This document shows, in pieces, positions 14,319 to 19,604 of a DNA stretch of 19,604 nucleotides. The notes beneath the pieces are model-generated. The model worked only from the letters and a program-made list of their open reading frames with translations. It did no database searches and was not told the DNA's origin. The DNA comes from Clostridia bacterium (GTDB taxonomy: Bacteria; Bacillota_A; Clostridia; Christensenellales; Aristaeellaceae), in contig JAFWYA010000060.1 of assembly GCA_017517815.1 (NCBI GenBank), positions 1 to 19,604 of the forward strand, in the 5' to 3' direction. Position 1 is the first letter of the stretch, and each line of letters opens with the position of its first letter. Both the position numbers and the translations under genes were made by a program.

Positions 14319-15131
14319 ATGCAGAACAAAACAAATAAAAAGAAGCCACAGGTGCAGGAGGTCAAAAAACCGATCATCACCGGTTCGTGGCACGGAAAGC
14401 ATGCGTGGTCTCTTGCGGGCAAACGCGCACTGAATATGCTGGCCGTTACTGCAATCTACCTCATTGGCGGCATGCTGCTGGGCTTTGACGGCCTTGCAGG
14501 CCGTATTTTCAGCTGCGTTATGATCGTTTTTGCGGCTGCGTATTATCTGTATGCGTCTGGTCTGGCACAGGGTCAGACGGACGCTGCGTTTGGCGAGATC
14601 CTCTACAGTCGCCGCGAGAATGGACACAATGTGCCCGCTGAGGATATCGACCGCAGCTTCCACCCCCTCAAGGGCCTGTTTGCAGTGGTTGTAGGCGCGG
14701 TTCCCTTCGTGCTGTTTACACTGGTTTTTGCCTGTATAACCAAGGTGACAGTCTATCAGCTTGGCGCGCTGCCTGGCTGGATGGATTCCCTTGTCAGCCA
14801 GACTGAGGTTCGCGACGCTCTGTGTTATTATGAATCGCTGGGCGGCATGAAGACGATGGACGTACTGCGAATCATCGACCGTGCCATGATCATGCCGTTT
14901 ATCAACGTAGCTGCGTATTATGGCACACAGGCTTCGCTGCTTGCGGAGCGGCTCAGCCCCCTGCTGATTCTGGTGGCGCCGATGGGGTATGCCCTCGGCT
15001 ACTCTCAGGGTCTGAATCTGCGTACGCGCATCAACACCGGCATCAAGATGGGCGACGAAAAGAAAAAGCGCAGGGAACGCAAGGCACGCAAGCAGCGCCA
15101 GCGCAGCAAGTCCCCCGAACAGCTCATCTGA
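14319..15131 (+). CDS. Membrane protein of unknown function
   Basis: I do not recognise this 270-residue protein. The N-terminus is lysine-rich (QNKTNKKKPQVQEVKK). Four hydrophobic segments follow, at about 36-55, 60-82, 117-141 and 212-230. The C-terminal 30 residues are highly basic (KKKRRERKARKQRQRSK), a tail that could bind RNA, DNA or acidic lipids on the cytoplasmic side. Residues 140-210 carry a mostly soluble stretch with VYQLGALPGWMDSL and a YESLGG turn. I chose ATG 14319 because purine-rich AAAGG and GGAAAAGG lie just upstream. A GTG at 14295 in frame would add 8 residues with a poorer site. It sits between alr and rsmD, 3 bases before rsmD, so it shares their transcript. The role is unknown. 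Confidence 0.75.
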   Translation: MQNKTNKKKPQVQEVKKPIITGSWHGKHAWSLAGKRALNMLAVTAIYLIGGMLLGFDGLAGRIFSCVMIVFAAAYYLYASGLAQGQTDAAFGEILYSRRENGHNVPAEDIDRSFHPLKGLFAVVVGAVPFVLFTLVFACITKVTVYQLGALPGWMDSLVSQTEVRDALCYYESLGGMKTMDVLRIIDRAMIMPFINVAAYYGTQASLLAERLSPLLILVAPMGYALGYSQGLNLRTRINTGIKMGDEKKKRRERKARKQRQRSKSPEQLI

Positions 15132-15134
15132 CCT

Positions 15135-15686
15135 ATGCATATCATTGCAGGTGATCGCCGTGGGGCGCAGCTGTTCGCGCCCAAGGGGATGGATACCCGT
15201 CCTACACAGGCAAAAGTCAAGGAGTCGCTGTTTAACATCATTCAGGCTTATGTGCCGGATGCGCAAGTGCTGGATCTGTTTGCAGGCAGCGGAAACCTTG
15301 CATTGGAGGCGCTCAGCCGGGGCGCTGCCTATGCTGTGATGGTTGATATGGATCGTGAGGCGAATCAGTGCATCCGCCGCAATATTGAAAAACTGCGCTA
15401 TGCGGAATGCACAAAGGTGCTGAAGGCTGACTGGAAGCAGGCAATTGTGCAGATGAAGACAGAGGGGCGGAAGTTCGATCTGGTTTTTCTGGACCCTCCA
15501 TACCGCATGACAGAACTGAACGAATGCTGTGCTGCACTTGCCGATGCAGGGCTGCTTGCGCCGGATGCCATGATGGTGCTTGAACACCGCACCGGTCCGT
15601 TTGGCATGCCGGATGAACGTTTTGAACTGATTAAAGAACGTGCATACGGCGATACGGAAATCCACTTTTACCTTTATCAGGCATAA
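15135..15686 (+). CDS. rsmD: 16S rRNA (guanine966-N2)-methyltransferase RsmD
   Basis: Methylates G966 of 16S rRNA using S-adenosylmethionine during small-subunit assembly. The 183 residues match RsmD. Landmarks are the HIIAGDRRG start, TRPTQAKVKESLFNII (21-36), the SAM motif I VLDLFAGSGNLALEAL (45-60), the acidic residues after MVDMDREA, and the catalytic LDPPY (119-123, a member of the N/D-PPY class). The start lies 3 bases after the preceding stop, and I see no good Shine-Dalgarno sequence upstream, so translation probably depends on coupling to the membrane-protein gene. coaD follows, a common neighbour of rsmD in Bacillota. Confidence 0.95.
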   Translation: MHIIAGDRRGAQLFAPKGMDTRPTQAKVKESLFNIIQAYVPDAQVLDLFAGSGNLALEALSRGAAYAVMVDMDREANQCIRRNIEKLRYAECTKVLKADWKQAIVQMKTEGRKFDLVFLDPPYRMTELNECCAALADAGLLAPDAMMVLEHRTGPFGMPDERFELIKERAYGDTEIHFYLYQA

Positions 15687-15717
15687 CCTGCAGGCTTCAG
15701 AAAGGAGCGGCAAATCA

Positions 15718-16200
15718 ATGGCTGTTTGCGTTTTTCCCGGCAGCTTTGACCCGGTTACCAAGGGCCATCTGGATCTGATTGAACGGGCCTCCCGCCTGTT
15801 TGACGAAGTGATTGTAGCTGTGCTTTACAATCCGGCAAAGACCGGCCTTTTTCCAGCGGAAGAGCGTATCAGACTGCTTCGGAAGGCCTGCGCTCATTTA
15901 TCCAACGTTTGTTTTGACAGCTTTGACGGCCTGCTGGTGGACTTCATGCGCAACTGTGGCGCAAGGGTTGTGATCAGAGGTTTACGTAGCACGGCCGATT
16001 TTGAAAGCGAATTTCAGATGGCGCAGCTCAATCACCAGATGAAGCCGGAAGTTGAAACGCTGTTTATGACCACTGCGCCGGAATATGCCCATGTAAGTTC
16101 AAGCGCTGTAAGGGAAATCGGGTCGTTTGACGGCGATATTTCGCCGTTTGTGCCGGCGTGCATCGTGCCGGATGTTGTTTCTATTCTTTGTCAACATTAA
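15718..16200 (+). CDS. coaD: Pantetheine-phosphate adenylyltransferase (CoaD)
   Basis: Catalyses the fourth step of coenzyme A synthesis, joining ATP and 4'-phosphopantetheine to dephospho-CoA. The 160 residues match CoaD. The nucleotidyltransferase signature is GSFDPVTKGHLDLIERA (8-24, with the T/HxGH-type KGH). Further family landmarks are VLYNPAKTGLF, VIRGLRSTADFESEFQMAQ (85-103), the LNHQMKPEVETLFM segment and the second ATP motif VSSSAVREI (126-134). ATG 15718 has AAAGGAG 10 bases upstream. It lies 31 bases after rsmD, and its stop overlaps the ribosome binding site of the coiled-coil gene. Confidence 0.97.
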   Translation: MAVCVFPGSFDPVTKGHLDLIERASRLFDEVIVAVLYNPAKTGLFPAEERIRLLRKACAHLSNVCFDSFDGLLVDFMRNCGARVVIRGLRSTADFESEFQMAQLNHQMKPEVETLFMTTAPEYAHVSSSAVREIGSFDGDISPFVPACIVPDVVSILCQH

Positions 16201-16215
16201 GGAGGAGTACTCATT

Positions 16216-16854
16216 ATGCAGCAGGATGCCATTTCCGCGTTCCGCAAAAATCTGAATGACCTGGAGGAAACGGTTGCTTCCGGCAAGCGTGTACCGCTGA
16301 GCAGCATGTGCATGGTTGACCGTGACCGCGTCATGAACATCATGCAGGGAATCATGGACGATCTTCCCACTGTGTTTACGGAGTGTGAAGGCGTTGTCCA
16401 AAACCAGATTTCCATTATTTCCGAAGCAAATGAACGCGCTGAGCAGACAAAGCAGAGCGCGACGGCGCGCGCTAATCAGTTTGTGGCTGATGCCAAGAAT
16501 CAGGCTCAGCAGATGGTTGCACAGGCGCAGCAGCAGGCTCAGGAAATGCTGCATCAGGCCCAGCAGCAGGCGAACGGAATGCTGCGCGAAGCACAGGAAC
16601 AGGCCGCCAAAATGGTGAATGATGCTGAAAACCGTGCCCGTCAGCTCATCAGTGAGCAGGAGATCACTGCGCGTGCAAACATGGAAGCGGAAGAAATGCG
16701 CCGCAGCACACAGGAAGAAATCGAGAAACTGTACACGGATGTGTATCAGCACATCGATGAAGTGCTTGTGCAGCTTGACCGTTCCATCAGCGAAAAGCTG
16801 ACCGACATTCGCATGACCCGGCAGCAGATTGACCAGAGCATGTCGATCAGGTAA
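16216..16854 (+). CDS. Hendecad-repeat coiled-coil protein, ATPase-subunit-like, unknown function
   Basis: A 212-residue protein, mostly helical and coiled coil, of the sort often labelled ATPase or ATP-synthase b/E-like when found after coaD in Clostridia. Residues 73-160 form eight consecutive 11-residue units with alanine at position 3 of every unit (75, 86, 97, 108, 119, 130, 141, 152) and at position 10 of the first six. They are rich in Gln, Ala and Glu, for example NQAQQMVAQAQ and QQAQEMLHQAQ. The N-terminal 60 residues include MCMVDRDRVMNIMQGIMDDL, a region I associate with this clostridial family. There is no signal peptide or membrane segment, and no Walker motif, so it is not an ATPase. 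The ribosome site TAAGGAGG overlaps the coaD stop. A terminator follows at 16868. A cytoskeletal or membrane-associated scaffold role is a guess. Confidence 0.78.
   Translation: MQQDAISAFRKNLNDLEETVASGKRVPLSSMCMVDRDRVMNIMQGIMDDLPTVFTECEGVVQNQISIISEANERAEQTKQSATARANQFVADAKNQAQQMVAQAQQQAQEMLHQAQQQANGMLREAQEQAAKMVNDAENRARQLISEQEITARANMEAEEMRRSTQEEIEKLYTDVYQHIDEVLVQLDRSISEKLTDIRMTRQQIDQSMSIR
16432..16695 (+). repeat. Eight tandem 33-base (11-residue) units inside the coiled-coil gene
   Basis: The coding sequence shows a 33-base periodicity that corresponds to residues 73-160. It is clearest at the DNA level over the four units from about 16498 to 16629, where CAGGCN and ATG-type codons recur at the same phase. 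The units are diverged, so this is an old duplication or selection on protein structure rather than a recent repeat. Confidence 0.7.
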
Positions 16855-16867
16855 AATGAATCATCAC

Positions 16868-16900
16868 AAACATCTGCAGTTTTTTACTGCAGATGTTTTT
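16868..16900 (+). terminator. Intrinsic terminator after the coiled-coil gene
   Basis: A 13-bp perfect stem, AAACATCTGCAGT (16868-16880) with ACTGCAGATGTTT (16886-16898), has a TTTTT loop and a following T-run (to 16900, then CTTTTT). It closes the housekeeping run that began at iorA. The stem is strong and lies 14 bases after the stop codon. Confidence 0.93.
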
Positions 16901-16934
16901 CTTTTTATGGAAAAGAAACATGAAGTTGTCATGG

Positions 16935-16963
16935 TTGCTTGCGTTGTTCATTGCCAATAATAT
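16935..16963 (+). promoter_or_regulatory. Probable promoter of the adaptor-permease pair
   Basis: TTGCTT (16935-16940) and TAATAT (16958-16963) are separated by 17 bases. They lie 35 bases after the terminator and about 33 bases before the start codon at 16996. Each hexamer deviates from consensus (four of six matches in each), so strength is moderate. Spacing and position are good. Confidence 0.55.
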
Positions 16964-16995
16964 GCGGGAATAGCATTTTGGGGAGGGCAAGCGTC

Positions 16996-17976
16996 ATGCG
17001 CAGATCGACAGTGGCTTCGCTTTCGATAGGCATCACAGTACTTTTTATGGGCTTTGCAACGCATCAGGACGAAGCAATCACTGTGCAGACAGCAGTGATC
17101 AGAACGGGAGATTTTTTGCAGACGCTGCCAATGATCGGTACGGTGGAATACGAACAGCAGCATAACAGCTTTGTTCTTCGCAATGGAAAAATCGCAAAGG
17201 TATATGTAAGGAAAGGACAGAAGGTAAAAGCGGGTGAATTGCTGTTTGCCCTTGATATGAGTGATGAAGAAAATGCGATGACAAAGCTCTCGCAATTGCG
17301 CTATCAGCAACAGTCAATACGGGATATGGGCAGCGTTGCCAATTTGATGACGTTGCAAAGCGAATACGAGTTGCTTAGGCAGGAAGTAGAACTAAAGCAA
17401 AGAATTAAGGCTTCTCACATGCGAAGTGAGGCAGAAGGAGTCGTAGAGGCTGTATATATAAAAGAGGGAACATATGCACAAACGGGTGAACTGGCTGTTG
17501 TTGTCAGGGGTGAGGAAAAATGTATAAAAGTACTTGCCGATCCTTCGGAGTTGGCGGGTATTGACTGTGGAACGGCTGCTGTTATGACCCATCAAGGACA
17601 ATACACAGGGGCGGCAAAGATTGAAAGAATTGGTGCACCAGTGATGACAACAGAGGGGATTCGGCAACAGATTACACTCGTGCCGATGGACGGAAACGAC
17701 CTTGATTTATATGAAGCGGGTACGTCCATTTCTGTGAAAGTACTGACGGATTCCATCCCCTCACAGGCACTGATTCCTTTGGCGGCGATTGACAGCAATG
17801 AACGTGTCTGGATGATTGAAAATGACAGGGTGTATTCTGTCGGACTTGAGAACGGCAAATATAATAATCAGTTTGTTGCTGTGCCTATGCATGAATGGGA
17901 TGGACGACAAGTTGTGCTGCTGCCGGATCAGTATCGACTGCAGGAGGGGTGCGCTGTAAAAAATGCAAAGAAATGA
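16996..17976 (+). CDS. MacA/HlyD-like membrane-fusion (adaptor) protein
   Basis: A 326-residue adaptor for an ABC-type exporter or related machine. An N-terminal membrane anchor or signal (about 5-21) is followed by a biotinyl-lipoyl half (IGTVEYEQQHNSFV to GKIAKVYVRKGQKVKAGELLFAL, about 47-86), a short helical hairpin (about 90-138) and the second lipoyl half (RSEAEGVVEAVYIKEGTYAQTGEL, about 143-166). The remaining beta domains run to the C-terminus. The hairpin is short, as in Gram-positive adaptors with no outer-membrane partner. ATG 16996 has GGGGAGGG 8 bases upstream, and a longer frame from 16939 lacks a site. The permease gene overlaps its last 14 bases. G+C is visibly lower than in the upstream housekeeping genes. 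The substrate is unknown; peptide, antibiotic or lipid export are possibilities. Confidence 0.85.
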   Translation: MRRSTVASLSIGITVLFMGFATHQDEAITVQTAVIRTGDFLQTLPMIGTVEYEQQHNSFVLRNGKIAKVYVRKGQKVKAGELLFALDMSDEENAMTKLSQLRYQQQSIRDMGSVANLMTLQSEYELLRQEVELKQRIKASHMRSEAEGVVEAVYIKEGTYAQTGELAVVVRGEEKCIKVLADPSELAGIDCGTAAVMTHQGQYTGAAKIERIGAPVMTTEGIRQQITLVPMDGNDLDLYEAGTSISVKVLTDSIPSQALIPLAAIDSNERVWMIENDRVYSVGLENGKYNNQFVAVPMHEWDGRQVVLLPDQYRLQEGCAVKNAKK

Positions 17977-19102
17977 ATGCTGGCGTATGGGTCTGCAAAC
18001 CATCAGCGCAGCGCCTGTCAGATCGGTACTGACAACACTAGGTATGGCAATTGGCATCGCCGCGGTGCTTGCGGTGATCACGCTGGGTGAAGCGGGACGT
18101 GCGCAGGTGGATTCCGAAATGCGCCGTCTTGGAATTGACAGAGTATGGATTACAGCAGCAGACGATAGTGCACTAAGGAGTGGCGATGCTGAACTTTTGT
18201 CAGAAAGGCTTGGAACAAAAACAACGGCACAAATCTATCTGTCAACAGTTGTCAGAAGTGAAACGGAGGAGAAACAGAGCACCGTTGCCGGTATTTCAAA
18301 GACCTATATGGAAATGACCGGAATAGATGTAATCAAGGGAAGAAAATTGTTTGCGAATGAATGGACGAGCAGCAGCCGCAGTGCGCTTGTCGGCAAAGAT
18401 TTGGCAGAAGTACTGAAAACATCTCCGGGCGAGTGGATCAGTATTGGAGGAAAAACATTTGAAGTAGTCGGAGTTGCAGCAAGCAGCAATGGATTTTCAC
18501 AGGTGGACGCTGCTGCAAGTGTAATGATTCCTGCGGAGATATTGTTGAATTTATCCGGCCAATACGTTCATGAGATCATTGTGGATGTACCGACAGACAG
18601 AACAGCTGTGCAGACTGCACAACTGGCGCAGCAGACACTTGCAGCATGGAAGGGAAGAACAAGTGAAACAATGACTCTGGATGTACAGATTCAGGCGGCA
18701 GAAAGTGTGCTGGATACGTTTGTAAAGGTGCTTGGCTGGGTGGCAGTGATATGTGTATTGGTCGGGGGAATTGGCATTATGAACATACTGCTTGTCAGCA
18801 TACGAGAAAGAAAGCGGGAAATCGGAATTATGAAATCCATGGGTGCGGCAAACAAGGAAATTTGCTATATGTTTTTGTGCGAAGCGCTGATGTATGCAGT
18901 ATCAGGCGGAATGGCCGGGATTATTTTGGGCATTCTGCTGATCTTTTTTGCGGGTAAAAGCATTGGGGTCATTCCAACGGTACAGGCAGCTGACTGTATG
19001 CTTGTTTTCCTTGCTGGACAAGCGGTTGGGCTTATCTTTGGCGTGGCTCCTGCAGCAGCCGCCGCCCGTATGAAACCTGTGGACGCCCTCCGTCAGGAAT
19101 GA
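17963..19102 (+). CDS. MacB/FtsX-type ABC transporter permease
   Basis: A 379-residue permease with the MacB topology: one N-terminal membrane helix (about 22-42, VLTTLGMAIGIAAVLAVITLG), a large extracytoplasmic domain (about 45-250, MacB_PCD type) and three C-terminal helices (about 257-279, 306-330 and 342-364). The coupling segment is SIRERKREIGIMKSMGA (279-295), the usual FtsX-like signature before helix 3. The C-terminus is the typical ARMKPVDALRQE. No ATP-binding domain is fused and none is encoded next to it, so an ATPase must come from elsewhere. It overlaps the adaptor gene by 14 bases, with AGGAGGGG 13 bases upstream of the ATG, so the two are translationally coupled and likely form one complex. 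No clear terminator was seen downstream. Confidence 0.9.
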   Translation: MQRNECWRMGLQTISAAPVRSVLTTLGMAIGIAAVLAVITLGEAGRAQVDSEMRRLGIDRVWITAADDSALRSGDAELLSERLGTKTTAQIYLSTVVRSETEEKQSTVAGISKTYMEMTGIDVIKGRKLFANEWTSSSRSALVGKDLAEVLKTSPGEWISIGGKTFEVVGVAASSNGFSQVDAAASVMIPAEILLNLSGQYVHEIIVDVPTDRTAVQTAQLAQQTLAAWKGRTSETMTLDVQIQAAESVLDTFVKVLGWVAVICVLVGGIGIMNILLVSIRERKREIGIMKSMGAANKEICYMFLCEALMYAVSGGMAGIILGILLIFFAGKSIGVIPTVQAADCMLVFLAGQAVGLIFGVAPAAAAARMKPVDALRQE

Positions 19103-19140
19103 AATTTCTGGTCATTCTTTTGGTTGGTTTTTGTCCACAG

Positions 19141-19155
19141 TGTACATCCTGTACA
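19141..19155. promoter_or_regulatory. Candidate palindromic operator upstream of the sugar-ATPase gene
   Basis: TGTACA-TCC-TGTACA repeats the self-complementary TGTACA twice with a 3-base spacer. It can serve both as a direct and as an inverted repeat, a typical dimeric regulator site shape. It lies about 57 bases upstream of the -10 at 19212. It could also be a chance occurrence or part of the permease 3' end. Confidence 0.3.
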
Positions 19156-19188
19156 AATGGGCACTCGAATCTTGGTGGATTTAGCCTA

Positions 19189-19217
19189 TTTCATTTTTGA
19201 GAAAAAACAGATATAAT
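19189..19217 (+). promoter_or_regulatory. Probable promoter of the sugar-importer ATPase gene
   Basis: A perfect TATAAT (19212-19217) lies 17 bases after a weak TTTCAT (19189-19194). The leader to the start codon at 19284 is about 60 bases and ends in AAAGGAGG. This separates the gene from the adaptor-permease pair, so the ATPase is independently transcribed. Confidence 0.55.
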
Positions 19218-19283
19218 ACAGACAGTTCAAATGGATGTGTACGTTCAGTGTGCATATCTCAAATTTAAAGGAGGCTGTCTGCT

Positions 19284-19604
19284 ATGGCAAGCGTATCCCT
19301 CAATCACATCTATAAGGTATATTCCGGCAACGTGACCGCTGTCAGCGATTTCTGCCTGGACATCGAAGACAAGGAGTTTATCGTTCTGGTTGGTCCTTCC
19401 GGCTGCGGTAAGTCCACCACCCTGCGCATGGTTGCCGGTCTGGAAGAAATCTCCAGCGGCGAACTGTACATCGGCGACCGTCTGGTCAACGACGTTGCTC
19501 CCAAGGATCGCGACATCGCCATGGTTTTCCAGAACTACGCTCTGTATCCCCACATGACCGTGTTCGACAACATGGCTTTCGGTCTGAAGCTGCGCAAGAC
19601 CCCC
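19284..19604 (+). CDS. Sugar ABC importer ATP-binding protein, MsmK/UgpC type (3' end outside the window)
   Basis: The first 107 residues of a carbohydrate-importer ATPase (CUT1 type, full length about 360-370). It begins [20 protein letters not shown]. Walker A is GPSGCGKST (38-46), followed by [17 protein letters not shown] and [21 protein letters not shown], which holds the Q-loop, then the typical [10 protein letters not shown]. These segments are close to MsmK, UgpC and MalK proteins, which energise several sugar importers. ATG 19284 has AAAGGAGG 9 bases upstream. Codon use is strongly biased, implying high expression. It has its own promoter and a very different codon style from the adaptor-permease genes, so it is unlikely to be the missing ATPase of that pair. 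The symbol is left empty because MsmK and UgpC cannot be told apart from this fragment. Confidence 0.92.
   Translation, partial: MASVSLNHIYKVYSGNVTAVSDFCLDIEDKEFIVLVGPSGCGKSTTLRMVAGLEEISSGELYIGDRLVNDVAPKDRDIAMVFQNYALYPHMTVFDNMAFGLKLRKTP

Noticed and set aside
1..19604. CRISPR arrays, insertion sequences, phage or classic defence genes
   Set aside because: No spaced direct repeats, transposase-like frames or terminal inverted repeats were seen. All long frames are accounted for by the genes listed.
19284..19604. The sugar-type ATPase as the missing ATPase of the adaptor-permease pair
   Set aside because: It has its own promoter, different codon style, and belongs to the importer family, not the MacB/LolD-type family that pairs with such permeases.

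Overview
The window looks like chromosomal DNA of a spore-forming, anaerobic member of the Clostridia (Bacillota). Pointers are the sporulation hydrolase SpoIIP, a YerC/YecD-type TrpR-like regulator next to pcrA and ligA, indolepyruvate:ferredoxin oxidoreductase, the clostridial GGGtGRT/NifU-like pair, strong AAGGAGG ribosome binding sites, and moderate G+C. Genus cannot be assigned from the sequence; a gut Clostridia or Christensenellales-like organism is a reasonable guess only.

Left half (1-7983) is read on the minus strand in three blocks. (a) A NifU-like Fe-S scaffold gene and a GGGtGRT-family gene form an operon behind an extended -10 promoter. The GGGtGRT gene carries an apparent 2-base frameshift and runs off the window edge. 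(b) yerC-like regulator, pcrA helicase and ligA DNA ligase form a compact DNA-repair/replication operon from a second extended -10 promoter, closed by a hairpin at 1493-1514. (c) A DUF1614-like membrane protein and spoIIP are three bases apart.

The strand switch lies near 8.0-8.1 kb, where tRNA-Leu(UAA) has its own promoter and a nested-stem terminator. The right half (8102-19604) is read on the plus strand: a small nucleotidyltransferase-fold protein; an ECF sigma factor overlapping by ATGA with a single-pass membrane protein (probable anti-sigma or sensor), closed by a 12-bp-stem terminator; then iorA-iorB-alr, an unrecognised membrane protein, rsmD, coaD and a coiled-coil protein built on eight consecutive 11-residue repeats, closed by a 13-bp-stem terminator. 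These seven genes are closely spaced and may be one long housekeeping transcript or several.

From 16.9 to 19.1 kb a MacA-like adaptor and a MacB/FtsX-type permease overlap by 14 bases, have lower G+C than their neighbours, and have no ATPase gene with them. The window ends in a MsmK/UgpC-type sugar-importer ATPase with its own promoter.

The most noteworthy points are the broken GGGtGRT gene, the orphan adaptor-permease pair, the hendecad-repeat protein after coaD and the C-terminally membrane-anchored SpoIIP beside a DUF1614-like protein. I saw no CRISPR array, insertion sequence, prophage or clear defence system.
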